Of a DNA stretch of 64,000 nucleotides, positions 18,279 through 30,578 are shown one piece after another. The notes under the pieces are model-generated. The model saw only the letters and a program-made list of their open reading frames with translations, had not been told where the DNA came from and searched no databases. Source of the DNA: Actinernus sp. WN-2022 (taxonomy: Eukaryota; Cnidaria; Anthozoa; Actiniaria; Actinernidae); contig JAOWCC010000577.1 of assembly GCA_030867875.1 (NCBI GenBank), positions 73,403,012-73,467,011 of the forward strand, read 5' to 3'. The first letter of the stretch is position 1. The number at the start of each line of letters is the position of its first letter. The position numbers and the translations under genes were made by a program.

Positions 18279-21200
18279 TAATTTATATGCACATGTACAT
18301 GTTCATAAATTCGGGAACGAAAATCTAGCATGCAGTAACTGAGCAACTGAGTAAGAACTCCGACATGTAGATTTTTTTCAAACTAACGATAAATGACTGA
18401 TGTGGAAATCGCATATTTATCTGTGCCGTGTCATTGACACTGGTAAAAATCAATCTTTCCTAAACACAAGACCAATTAAGGAATAAGGGATAATTACCAC
18501 CTAACACGATTAACATTTTATTTAGTTCTATTTACATGACCTGAAACCTCTTTATATTTGATTATTATCTCTGGTTTAATATTCGTTTCTAAGCGATTGC
18601 AGAATATCCCACCACTATGGCTGACGGCAAACGTCGAACTTAATATAAGTCGCGTGGATCCTATTAAAAAAATATGTTGGGTAGAATATCGACTTAAGGG
18701 CCGACGTGGCAGCAAACGTCGAACCGTTATGTCGATCTTAATTCACTTGCGCCTAATTAAATTACGGGAACTAACATGTGTCCTGGCGCATTTCACTTTT
18801 CGCCCGCGGTTAGTGATATGGCGAAACGGTCGAATATATTAAAGAAAGGCCTTTCTGTGGAAAATGATTGTCCAAAACAGAAACAGAAGAATGGCGCGGC
18901 GTTCTACAGAGCACTCGGTTGCATGTATAGGAGTCGATGGTAGTCACTGCAAGTGGCGTTATTGGCCATGTTTCTAGCGGTTGCGATTCACACATTGAAA
19001 CCTCTGTTAATATTCCATCATGCCGCAATTTTCAACGACATTCTGGACGGTTTGACTTCATATGGTAGAAGCGTTTCAAAGCGAGCTATATCGCAACATT
19101 CGCAATAGCCAATGCTTCTGCCGGCATTCCAGCCAGACACCTCTTTATTTTTTTCGAATACTGAGCATTTATTACAAAAGGGCAATTGGCATTTAAAGAC
19201 CCTGTGTCCGAGCCCATGGTGCTTTGTGCGCGCAAATCATTTGCGTGGGTTACGAAAATCAGAAAGATCGTAGTTGTTGTTATGACTCTCGAATCTTTCG
19301 AAATCCATCACTAGTTTGGGCCATCGTGTAATTATTCATAGGTATATATGCTTAACTGTCTTTCTTTTATCTTAACTTTTGTATATGTACTTTTTTAAAT
19401 GAAACATTAGAGTTCGAATATTTCTTCGAATCCCGCTCTAGAGAGGCGAGTAGAAGAATTCCGGAGAAAGGACCGAGACAGCGAGGCGAAGCGACTCGAC
19501 AAATATTCCTTCAGCAGTCCACATTTTACTTTCTCTAGGTCTACAAGAGAACACTTGTGGTTCAAAAGGAGTACTGCGTGAGTTTCCCGGGGATTTGCTG
19601 CACTAAGGGACCGGCGGGCTTCGTTGGAAATACAAAGCATAAAGCACCACTTCTGGCATCAAGTTCATTCGTAATTATAATTTCGCACTGCTAAGCTCCA
19701 CTGAGGTGTTACGACTTATCTGTATCTGTATATGTTTTGCATTTTAATTAGCAGAGAAAGCAATGTCCTTAACCTTTTTTAATTCATCCTCCAGTACGTC
19801 CAGAAAGTCTTGCTACCAAAACTACGATCGCTCGGCAAACTCCAATCTGCCGAGCTCATCTGTTACTTCGCTGTGAGTTTGACTCGAGTGCGAGTACGAC
19901 ATTTCATTTTGCACTCAAAATATATCATTCTCAAGGAATGTAGAGATCTTCAAATACAACTAAGCAATACTGGAGACATGAAAACAAGGTAGCAAGAGTA
20001 TGTGTTTGCTTGTAGAGTTATGAACAGTCGCACTCGTAAACCTAATTAGAATCTAAACAGAGAACAACTGGCTTCCTGCCGAGTACTGTTAAAATCATAT
20101 TCGAAGCATCCGGGGGAAATTCGTGGGCTCGATTGGGTTTTTAATCCGGTAGAAATTATGAAATTCGTTATTCAAAGTGTATTTGTACTTCTTTTATTAA
20201 ACTTATAAACAATCGAAGGCATTTTAGTTCGACTAAAAGCTGGCCTTTAATTTATGCGGCCGTTGATAAACAAACAAATCATAACATTGGCGCAAAGCAC
20301 TATGGGCTCGGAGGCAAACGTATTTTGCGACGTTAAAGCACGAACTACACATTTCCGGCAGAGCGTCATGCGGCAATCACTTCCGATAGGCTGCCATTTC
20401 GCCTCCGAAATCGCCTTTGTGCAGCGCATGCTCACCAGGGGGATCAATGTTTGGGAGATGGGGGAGATGTTGTTTTCACGGTTTTGGCACAATCCATACT
20501 ATTTGCATGATTTATTATTATTTTACATAATTTATGAATTTAGGTCGGCGCGTGTTAAGAACGACGTTTGCTGTAAAGTCGCACCAGAGTCGTAATTCCC
20601 GACTTGGCTACTCGAACCTCATGCTGGACTCGTACCTATTGAAAAGGTCGATCTCTAATGCAGAAAACGTCGTACTATCCATGAGCCTATTTCAAAATTA
20701 ATAGGTTCGACTGAATTAAGTTCATGGCTAGTTCGACGTTTTTAAATCCCAAATCATTAATATAGAGTCTAAATACATCTGAACCATAATGGAGAACATA
20801 TTTCAAAAGTCACCACTTTACTCGAAAATAAAACTGCATGCAGATCTATATGGAAGACTATAACACATCCCTAAATATTCACAAGGGATAGCTATTAGCT
20901 AAAGGAAACGCTACATGTACATGTATGCTACAATACCACCTGCTTGGACAGTGAAAGTAGATATAATTTTATCAGTCCATGAATCCTACTGAAAATCATT
21001 GATTTCTAAACATGTTGATAAGTATGGGTTCGTAAACCCTGCTAAAATAATTGTTTTCTAAAATACAAAAAATAATTTTGTAATATTTTTGAGCAAGTTA
21101 AGTTCAGAGACAGTGTTATGTGAAGTTGATTTATTAGAATTACTGGGAGCAGTTGTAGTAGGCCTTTTGCAGGAAACAGTGATGTGCTGGTATAATACTT

Positions 21201-21926
21201 TGTTAACGAATGAATTGAGCTTGTCATCTCCATGGGAAAGATGTTGCCTTGGATAGTGGATGGCAAGTTATCTTTGTAAAGGCTATTTTATAAAGATCGA
21301 CAATCGAGGTGGAAAATAGCATTTACAAACAGGTTTTGCTAATAACACTCCCGAACTCATACAATTGCCTTTAAATATATGAAATACATTTGTTTGCCAT
21401 ATAGTACAACCACATGATTGCATTCCTGCAAAAAGTTCCATTCCATTATTTATAAATTATCATGAGCATCAGTAGTGAATCAAATATCTGGCTCCCCTAG
21501 CACAAAATATGTATGACACAAAGATATACTAGAACTCCATGAACTATATGTACTCGCATATTCCTAGGTGGCCTCTTGTTATTTTTGTTTTTTATTTGCG
21601 CCGGCACCAATCAGATTGCACCTTCTTTCAAGTTCACCACCAATCAGATTGCACTGTGCTGGTCACGTGAACAATCGCCAGGCCATGTGTTACATAACTT
21701 AATACAGTAAAAACAAGATGGCGGGCCTGGGAGGAAATTTCTCTCAAATTTGGAGTCCCATCTCTCAAATGTAAGCAGTTTAATGCTTTATTTAACTTCA
21801 CTCGTGGGAAAGCTTTCCAACAGCCTCAGGATATTTCAACTGGCGCCCTTATCGGAGCTGAAGGACCGCGTTTTTTACCCAGATGGCCAGATATTTTATA
21901 TACGACATGACTACCTGAAACAACAA
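18279..21926. other. Long non-coding stretch, no gene recognised
   Basis: No ORF here has recognisable motifs; the longest (20254-20595, 113 codons) has neither a domain nor a repeat partner. CACCAATCAGATTGCAC occurs twice near 21606 and 21639. Part may be host intergenic sequence and part decayed repeats. Confidence 0.5.
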
Positions 21927-22316
21927 TTATGGGCTGATCAAAGCCAGGACCCGGCTGTATGCAGGTGACTTGACGAGTGTAATATTTTTATTTGATAAAA
22001 TGTTGGCCAGGCTTCGTTTTTGATGCACACTGGTATTATCAGCTATCGAGTAACAATTATTTGGTAGTGCGGCAGTAACCCCTTCTCTAAATCCAACAAC
22101 GCCAAGAACTGAGCGCATCCCAGCTCGACTTTTGTTCTCAAAGGTTGGCACTGCGAAACCGCACTCACTGCGCCCGTACATGCGGTGGTCGGTATTTCCT
22201 GTAAAACTAGTTTCGTCGAAGAAATATAGGTTACGTAGGTCAACAGTTCTACGCCACAGGAAAAACTCTTGCCGTCGCTTTTGAATGTAGGGTGTAAAAC
22301 GTTCGTTAGCGACCAT
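21927..22316 (-). pseudogene. Tc1/mariner-IS630-like DDE transposase remnant
   Basis: The 129-codon frame shows FFDETSFTGNTDHRMYGR with the first catalytic Asp, RAGMRSVLGVVGF, and IADNTSVHQ with the second Asp in the expected DN.S.H context. It ends in ITLVKSPAYS, which in intact relatives precedes the third acidic residue; that residue is missing. Upstream on the same strand, to about 22520, broken coding-like sequence continues with stops. It is a fragment of a dead transposon or of a domesticated relative. Confidence 0.65.
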
Positions 22317-22993
22317 TATATACTTTTTCCTTGCTAAGTGCGACTTACAAAGGATGTTTTTAATGTGTCTCCTGCGGCGCTAGCGCGAAATCTTTTTCAA
22401 TCATTCTTTGGACTTCGTGCATATACATGGTCGGGTAAATTGCAAATGCAGCTTCGATGTACATCTCCAGCCACAGAGGTATTTCCTTAGGCCTGGTGTT
22501 ATGCTCAAACCGTGACGAAACCGTGACGAAACAATTGCAGTAGATTTGAAACGCAGTTTATAGCTAATCTTACAAGCTCGTGCCGTGGCTGCAATTGAAT
22601 CCGCGTGTTATAAAAGTGACAAGAATGTCTATCATCTTTTGCGCGGGATATAGTAAGGACCTCCTCTCGCATTCAGTCGCCAGGACATTTTCCAACATAT
22701 AAAAGTCTTACTTAATTAAAACTGCCTTTGATATAGGTGCTGTTGCGCGCAGTAGACTATGAAGATATCTGCATCAAATTTTCTTTCGCGCGCCCAGATC
22801 TCATTTTCACGTCAAAATGAGAAATATCCGTCTGTATTCTTGTCACTTGCATATGCGAAAAATCATAGGCTGTGGGTAAAGGACAGTTTGCCCTCCACGT
22901 CTACTCTGCCGAGGCCAACCACTTGGATTGCGCGCGTGAAGTCTAGCCTGACTGTGAGCCTAAAATGCAGCGTACAGGTACAGGTCGAACCTG
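22317..22993. other. Decayed transposon flank, no gene
   Basis: The first 200 bases probably hold the broken N-terminal part of the transposase just described. The rest shows no recognisable feature. Confidence 0.4.
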
Positions 22994-23055
22994 TGTCAAG
23001 TGTAGAACACATGGTAACATAGTATGTCAAGTGTAGAACACATGGTAACATAGTA
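22994..23055. repeat. Tandem duplication, 31-bp unit, two copies
   Basis: TGTCAAGTGTAGAACACATG begins at 22994 and again at 23025; the 31-base units agree apart from the last base. A recent slippage or local duplication. Confidence 0.85.
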
Positions 23056-23164
23056 CAGTGGAGAGGGCACACGATGTTTTGCTCGTATAGGCTTTGTTCT
23101 TGCTACAAATGGGTTTCGCACACGACAGCTAACACAGTAACAAGAACCATGCCCCTGACTGGCG

Positions 23165-23374
23165 TTGAAGCTTCTCCGGGCCGAAATGCTTCAAGATGAC
23201 GTAATTGAAGTCGTATACTTCGAAGCAACTGTTCTACCATCGAGTGAGCGCGAATGCAGCCCTCGTCACGTGGACCAGTACTCTTTAGCCTTGTCTGCCG
23301 ATAAAGAGTTCTGCCCTTCCTGCATAGAAATGATGCCCATGAAGGAATGCACTTTTTGCCCCTTCTGCGGCTAG
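23165..23374 (+). CDS. Short ORF with paired CXXC motifs, doubtful gene
   Basis: A 69-codon ORF ending CPSCIEMMPMKECTFCPFCG. The two CXXC pairs look like a small zinc ribbon, which is unlikely but possible by chance in a random frame. No neighbour supports it and the start is a plain ATG-containing frame within repeat-rich DNA. It could be the last exon of a larger gene. Confidence 0.2.
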   Translation: MKLLRAEMLQDDVIEVVYFEATVLPSSERECSPRHVDQYSLALSADKEFCPSCIEMMPMKECTFCPFCG

Positions 23375-23776
23375 CTGCTTGGAGAAAACTACCATCGCCT
23401 TTAAGATTTTGAAAAACACACTTTGTTGCAATGGACTAGGTCTCATGCACTCCCAACGGTTTCACGATAATTTATAATTGAGCATTGAGCGAGTGCCACA
23501 TATTTGCTATACCAAGGTTCTTTATTTCTAAAAGCCCGAGTAGAGACTTTAAATTAAAACGAATGATAGTTGAAGTGTATAATAAAATATTTGCTTGTTC
23601 TATAAGTGTTTCCCTCCTTATTGTAGACGTCCACTGATCCTTCTTCGTACACGGGTGGGAACATTTATGGCTGACTGAACACATTTACGGTTGACCGACC
23701 AGGCATTATGCGCAATTTGGCACACATTAGATTTTGCTAATATTTCATGCATATATTGCATGCACTCTCATATCAT
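23375..23776. other. No feature recognised
   Basis: AT-rich sequence with a single short ORF on the minus strand that has no motif. Confidence 0.4.
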
Positions 23777-24111
23777 CCAATCGTAAAAAAACAAAAGTTG
23801 AAATTCATAACATAGAACAAAAAGAACACATTAAATATCTAGGGATATATATTGATTAAAATCTTAACTGGGAACCTCAAATCCAACATATTAACAGTAC
23901 AATTTCTAAACATTTAGGAATTCTTTACAAACCGCTTCGACACTATCTGAGTTTGCAGATGTTAAAGCAAATGTATTATTCCCTAATATATCCTTATCTT
24001 CAGTATGGAATTATGAGCTGAGGCAATACTTACAAAAGCAGACTAACACAAATCAAATCAAAACAAAATAAGTGAATACGTTGTATATGGACCTTTTGCA
24101 CTTTACGTCAT

Positions 24112-24784
24112 AGCCGCCATGTTGGTGTACAGTTAAAGTGCCACTACGACGAAAATTTACCATTTCGATTTGCCACTTTTTCAGTGTCTATAGGTCAATC
24201 AGTATTAGAAATATCCGAAATAGTAAAAAATATTCCCAAATGGGCATCTTAAACCACAATTTTTTGGAGAGTTTACCGGTAAAATCCTGTCCGCCATTGC
24301 TGGAAGCCGTGCCCTTTGTTCAGCTTTAAACAAAGGTTTATTCACCGGAAGTGATGTCATACACTTAACACGACAACCTCGTGGCGCGAAATAGCGTGCA
24401 TAAAAAAGTAGCCAACCTCGCAAAGATAAATATAACTTTCTTCTTATGTACGTGAAGACGTTTTTAGTAGAAATATGCCTCCAGGCGTTGTGTTCTGCAG
24501 GCGAGCGTTAAGTGTATGACATCATTTCCGGTGAATAAACCTTTGTTTAAAGCTGAAGAAAGGGCACGGCTTCCAGTAATGGCGGACGTGTAGATTCAAT
24601 ATTCGGAGCTAAAAAAATAAGACTTCCTGTCGTTGTATCGAAAAACAATTTGAACTGGTAATAATATATGAACTCTACTTTATGAATATGCAAAAACATT
24701 GATCTGTCAAAATTTGATCGTAGGGGCACTTTAACAATAGATTCCTCCTTAGCTTCTTTTGTTCTCTACACCAACATGGCCGCC
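24112..24784. repeat. Foldback element inserted in the LINE
   Basis: CGCCATGTTGGTGTA and GTTAAAGTGCC on the left are matched by GGCACTTTAAC and TACACCAACATGG on the right. Inside, the stretch GGAAGCCGTGCCC(T)TTGTTCAGCTTTAAACAAAGGTTTATTCACCGG is followed by its reverse about 200 bases later. The arms have diverged. No transposase is encoded. Confidence 0.65.
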
Positions 24785-25558
24785 ATGCCCTTTGTCATTT
24801 GAATCTCTGTGGATTGAGTGCAAACCATCTATTCTTCGATCGCAGCAGGGAAAAAGCCACTCACAATTTTAATCTCCTAGAACTACTAAGATGGTCTGAA
24901 TGGGGTTAACTGAATACTGACAAACGGCCTTAAAAATAACTGACAACTGACAACCGAAAAATAACTGACAAATGACAAATTTGTTTTTTGTGGATCGAAC
25001 ATTGTAAACTTTCTCTAGTAATGATTAACTAGGGCTAACTGACAAATGGCCAAAATTTTAACTGTCAACTGACATGTAGACCCCCCCCCCCTCCCTCCCC
25101 CATTCACGCCCTCTACTAACACTAGAGAATATTTTTAAATATCCCTACATTTGCTTATAAAATCTCACCTGATAGAACTAATACTCCTGAGATATTTACC
25201 CAGAATCTTATAAGGGCATCTGATGTACATTCTTACAAAACCATGTATGCAAAAAAAGGAATTTTTATAGGCCCAAAGTGAGAACTGACTTGGGTGTACA
25301 TACATTTAAATTTTCTGTCTCAAAAATTTAGGAAGATATACTTGTTGATATAAAAAATCTAGGCTACTGCAGTTTAAAAAGTGTTACAAAATGTTTCTTC
25401 TCAAGTCACAGGTCTAAATGTATGTGTGAGCCTTTCATCGATTAATTATTGAATTGCTGTTCTCATTACTGTTTTCTCTTCTGCTCTTTTCATGTTATTC
25501 TTGAAAAAGAATGTCGCAGCCTTGACACCGGAATTTTTTTTTTCAACTTTTCATGTGG

Positions 25559-25605
25559 CGGTGGTTAGCTCGAAAGCTTATTGCTCCTCTAACCACCGCA
25601 CACTT
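25559..25605 (+). other. Conserved hairpin in LINE 3' untranslated region, second copy
   Basis: GGTGGTTAGCTCGAAAGCTT pairs through GGTGGTTAG with CTAACCACC. The shape and the CTCGAAAGCTT loop match 12214-12253, and the stem differs by paired changes, which suggests selection on the fold. Confidence 0.55.
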
Positions 25606-25725
25606 CATTATCTAATTTATTTTTCATATCTAATCTTGTAATTCTCTTATTGTAATACTAATTGTAAACTATCCTGTATAACTTGCTTCTGAAGTGTAGA
25701 TTAAATGGAACTGGAAAAAAATTCA

Positions 25726-27528
25726 TTGATTGCTTCTCAAACTTTCATTTATGATGGTGAACGGGGATATTTGTCTTGAAGTTCAAAAGTATTCAAAACA
25801 AGAGTTTCGAATGTTATTCCTATGATTAATCAAGCTTAAACATATTTTCATTAGCCATTGAGCCACTATTAAGAATACATCGGTTGATAATAATCTTTCA
25901 ACGTAAACATTATTAAGATATCAAAAAACTAATTTAATTAACAGGTCAAAACACATGCCCTCTCGACGGACCTATTTTGGGGTAGGGAGTGGGGGCTGCT
26001 GCCAGCCATCTCTTCAATATTAAAAATAAGTTGTTCTTAAATATCTTCAAAACTAAAAGGCATAATCTAGAAACAAATGCACTGCATGTTGTGTCTTACG
26101 TTATCATTTCATTTTCTGTGTTAAAATTACCACTAGGTCCCCCAGAATGGAAAGTAGATGGTCAAAAATGGGGGATGGGGGTGGTACCCTGCGCTGATAG
26201 CTGTGTCTGGTAAAAAAAAATGGGTCCCTATCTGGGGTATGTGTTTTGACCTGCTCCCTTATGTCCCATTAATAATGAAACCTCCGCCGTTCTTCGTCAA
26301 GTTTACATATTAAAAATGTTTTCTCGTAATTCTGAGCATACTCATTAAGTGGTAAAAGTTTAATCATGCTTAAATTTATGGAATGCTATTACTTACTTTA
26401 TGAATTAAGTTAAATTGTTTAAAGTTTGCTTTAACGACTGATACGGCAAATTCCATATATGGTGTAATCAATCTAAGTATTCTAATGATTTTCCTAGTTG
26501 ATCTTTACTTCCTGTTATATGGCTTTCTGAGTTACGTCTGGTATTTCAAGTGCCTTATGAGCTCTAGCCAGAAATCATTGATTTTGGGTGCAGTAAAGCT
26601 GTGTCTTAAATCTTGTACAACCATTTCGGAGCGATTTATCGTCATGATATTGCTTTAAAATACATTACAAATCATGCATAAGGGTTGAACATGAATTGAG
26701 TCATAAAATTGAATGTATTTATTTTTCAGGTTGTTTTCAGGCATCAGACATTTGATCCTTGCAGTCGTATTTAAATATATTTTAATAAGTGGAGCTGGCA
26801 TAAAAACAGAGCAAAAGGAACTAGAATTAGCTTGTGACTTAAATGACGTCATTCATAGTTGATTCCTTGATAAACGGAAATGGCAGACTAATAATTTTGT
26901 TTCCTATCTCGTCGGTCATTTTGTTTCCCACTTTGAGTTTTAAATCAATGACAACTGGCTTGGGCCCATATGCACATTAACTAGTAGTGCTCGAAGGAAA
27001 ACAATGAAAGCTGTTTATAGTACGAAAATGCGTGTGAAAACTCCACTTTCATCGAAACGTTCGTGGAAACTCGATCACTGATATTCAGTGCCAATCATAA
27101 TAGACAGAATGATCTCTTAGCTACAAATCGGTTATAGCGGGATTGTTTAGCCGCTGAAATATTAAATGTATCCTGAATATCATATATTAGCAAGTATTTG
27201 TAGCATACAGTACAAAATATGCCTGAACCAGTAATTTCCAAAAACTATTCCATCATGCTATTCTTATTCTGGAATATGGTTAATAGAACGCGCCCTTAAT
27301 TACACGTGAAATGCACGTAGTCGCACAAAGTTTGCCCATGGTCTGCAAAAATTAACCCGGCTCAGAACGCAGGAGTTTAAATCACTCTGTTTTCCGTTCG
27401 GCCTAAATGAAACTTGCTGTGGTGCCTATTCTATTGGTCGAAAACATGAAATATGAAAAGGAATAAAAGGTGATTAGAAAGAATAATAAACACAAGATTT
27501 GACATGAACACGTTTTCACATCCCATCA
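25726..27528. other. Intergenic, no gene recognised
   Basis: AT-rich sequence downstream of the GPCR. A degenerate pair GGGGTAGG...GGGGTATGTGTTTTGACCTG and GGTCAAAACACATGCCC near 25945-26250 forms an inverted repeat of about 20 bases bracketing 300 bases, a possible small MITE. Otherwise nothing was seen. Confidence 0.45.
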
Positions 27529-28618
27529 TCACAGGCGGTGTATTTCTGAGTGCATAAAGTCTTTTTCCACGATTCCCGCAGCAGTGTGACAATCCATCGT
27601 TAAAGTTGAGCCGTTTTGCATGGATGACATACTCATATTAGCGTGTGTAGTTTTGCAGGTGGTTATGCTGTCGGAAACAGATCTCATCCGCCTTGAAACT
27701 CCCTCCCAGCACGTCAAAATTCTGAAGATTTTAACGAATGCTTTCCTGTATGTTTTCAGCCTCCATGCAAATACAAAAGGGTTCATACTAGAGTTTCCCA
27801 TGATCAGATAGTAGTTCAAATCTCGTGCCCAGTGGATAAAATAGCAGCTACATGCAGTTCCCACAGAAGCTTATTATATAAATAAGAACTAACGATGGTA
27901 AAAAACAAGCCATGAATAACATCAACATTACTAGGAATGTTTTAGTGACCTTTTTCTCCCATTTCATTGCTTGTCTTTTCGCTTGGTTGTCTGTTGAGGA
28001 ACCATCATGAAGATTATCCCAATTTCTAACTTGTAGTTTAAGTGTCTTAAAGACTTTTGCATAGGTTAGGATGAGAACCAAGAAAGTCGCCACAACTGCT
28101 GTATTGGCAAACACAAATTGATACTTGAGATAGCCGACTTCTAAGTAAAGAAATGGGCAGGAAAATGACAATGCCCAAAGTCCCATAGAAACGAAGGCTG
28201 TACGCTTTGGATTCAGTTTCGCCCGGTATTGCATCGGATATGTTATGGCAATAAAGCGATCAACAGTCAACGCCGTTAGGCTCAACAAGGATACCGTACA
28301 CGAAATAAAATAACTGATCCTCCTTATATGATCTTTCGTTGATATTGATGAGTCCCCGAGACCTTCCCGGATATAAAATTCCACCGACATCGGCTCGGCT
28401 ATACAACCAACGATGAGATCGGCCACGGCGAGGTTCGCAACAAGGAAACTGAAAGGCGATTGAAGGTTCCTGTTTGGGTCGATGATTATTGCGAGAACCA
28501 CAAGTATATTACCTGTTACTGCAGTAATTGAGAGGAGTGAGCATATAAAAGCCAATGTAAAGCTCAGTTCAGTCGGCGCTGTGATACTTCCGCACGGATA
28601 TAGCCCTATGAGCGACAT
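27529..28618 (-). pseudogene. Class A G-protein-coupled receptor, single exon, one frameshift before TM7
   Basis: The first frame (28618-27848, ATG MSLIGLY) covers TM1 to TM6: NILVVLAI in TM1, LAVADLIVG in TM2, and SLTALTVDRFIAI at the end of TM3, where DRF replaces DRY. A long third loop follows, then TM6 with FLVMLMLFMACFLPS (the usual CWLP is changed). The second frame (27864-27529) gives TM7 with NSSMNPFVFAWR (NPxxY as NPFVF) and a cytoplasmic tail of about 70 residues. A one-base shift at about 27850-27864 separates them. The receptor resembles cnidarian rhodopsin-family orphan or amine-like receptors; the ligand is unknown. Otherwise well preserved, so a sequencing error is as likely as a young pseudogene. 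Confidence 0.8.
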
Positions 28619-29835
28619 GATGGCGAAGAATATCCCTCACAACAAGCAGTCAGGCGAACTGTGTGAAGCGAAGTATATCGGTTTAACTGACACTAACTGA
28701 TCGGTCGATTTGTTTCATATTGGGTGAGTTCGTGTACACGTTTCTATTTATACCACTATAATAAAGTCCGAAATACCGATAAAGTAAATACAATCACATG
28801 CTTAACCTCTGGTCGAATCAGAAACGTACGTAACACAATCACATACTATCAGAACAATTAGCTCTGCGTCAACGTGTAAACAAGCTCATCAATATGTCAA
28901 TCCTCATGCTCATAGCTATGAATTTCAATAATATGTTATACTCTTCTGTTACAGAGGTTGTACGATTTATTTAAAAAGCTGTTAAATTCGGGAAAAAAAC
29001 TGTTAGGTTTAATTAAATTAAGTGGCTTCGTCGCGTTCGTTATATAATTTAATATTCAAAGTACTAGATAGGTTTAAGCCGACTCTAAAACGAACTGAAA
29101 CCGATTTACGACTCACGGGACTTCAAAACGTGGCGAAAATGTAACTAGAATGAGCTCAGTGTTATTCAGCTGTGGGACGTTTTTCACGAAAGCCAAAACC
29201 TCATCCGACCCTAAGAAAACAACTGGACAGTTCATATTTTACATACTCATGCGATCAATTCGTCAGTAGTATTTTAATTTGTACCACCTAGGAGTCTAAC
29301 CAGCTTTGACGAAACTGACGGCTATGTTTTCATTTTGTTCAGAATGGGAAATTGTCTCTAAAAAATGCACCTTAACTCAGTCACAGTACATAGGGGTTTT
29401 CTTCTTATCTGGCAAATAATTTTGTATGTAATAACATGCACGTTGATATAGTATTTCTAATCTGCCTTGTATATTTGAAATTACAGTTTCAATTTGTAAC
29501 GAGCAAATCATTGCAAAGACTGATTTATCAAGAATAAAATTTAAACCTTTAAAATCTTTAAAGAAATCAAATCCTCCACTTTAGCAAAATGAAGTTAAAT
29601 TGGACTGTACTAGTCTTCAAATATTGGTTTTAATATGTTCCTTTTCTGCTTTAACATTTCAGCTCTTCCGGCTTCGTAAATGTCAAGAAAATTAATACAT
29701 ATATGTACTGGCCGTCTGTTGTTTGTTTCGCCGTTTCAGTGACAGGCTTATGACTTGTAAATCCCCATGCAAGGAAGCCAGGCTAACAAATAATTACCGT
29801 GTGTCTGAAAATTTGAGACCGTATTCATTCCTTTG
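28619..29835. other. Upstream region of the GPCR, no gene recognised
   Basis: No ORF or RNA gene was recognised. It may hold the receptor promoter; nothing distinctive was seen. Confidence 0.45.
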
Positions 29836-30570
29836 AAAAACAAGAAGCTGCACGCAGCTTGAACTCCGGCGTATCTTTTGTAACGCGGACGATCTCATAT
29901 ACCTGCGTGTTTGCCAATTACAACTCCACACGAGTCAGGACACGAGTGAACACAAGTAGAACACGAGTGACTTAAAGTAAGCCAGGGTACCCTAGCATAA
30001 CATAGGTAGCCCACACATACTAGGATCCAAATACTATTAGGATCTGTTCTAAATCTCCACATGAGTCAGGACATGAGTGAACACGGGTGCACAGCGGTTC
30101 ATAATTTAATAAACAAAATAATATAATTGTAATTGTTTTATCGTCTTAGTTGTCTCGGGTTACCTGTGTTATCAGTGCGTACCCTATTTTTTGTATTTCC
30201 GGGCTACCTGTGTTATTCTAGCTTGGGTTAGTTGTGTCGGGTTAGTTGTGTTTTTGTAAGGTACCCTCTCTTTGTATTTTCGAGCTGCTTGTGTTCACGT
30301 CGTTATTAGAATGCACACAGCCAGATCACTGTTAGTACACACGCACAATCAGCCAAATTCGATTGGAGAATTATATTAGATTCGAAAGTATGCAGACACA
30401 GTCGCATCATGTAGTAGTGCCAGAGTAACAAGAAGCTGCACGCTCCTTTAAAGAAGAACTAAAGCCTAAAACCGATTCAATATATATGTAAAGATGTATT
30501 CGAAATGAATAAATTGTGCTATTTAATTGTTCTATGTTACTCGTCTATGAAGAGTAAAGCTGAAACCGTC
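29836..30570. repeat. Degenerate repeat cluster flanking the hAT element
   Basis: ACAAGAAGCTGCACGC occurs at about 29840 and 30428. A block GAACACAAGTAGAACACGAGTGA with GGTAGCCCACACATACTAGGATCC (29946-30037) recurs in the same orientation at 33421-33550, and partly inverted as GGGTTACCTGTGTTA-type blocks at 30160-30260. No coding sequence. Confidence 0.55.
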
Positions 30571-30578
30571 CTTGCAGC

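Larger units (their letters stand above)
23777..25725 (+). mobile_element. LINE 3' part, interrupted by a foldback element
   Basis: From 23777 the plus strand shows the end of a reverse transcriptase (HIKYLGIYI, NWEPQIQHIN, LSLQMLKQMYYSLIYPYLQYG) with stops. The LINE resumes after about 25105 with its C-terminal coding (SYKTMYAKKG-like) and a 3' untranslated region that includes the hairpin at 25559-25605. It is a relative of the LINE at 10275 but independent of it. Between the two parts lie the foldback element and a short run of AACTGACAA-type repeats and poly-C at 25081. Confidence 0.65.

Noticed and set aside
20254..20595. 113-codon ORF
   Set aside because: No motif, no repeat partner, overlapping minus-strand ORF of equal quality.
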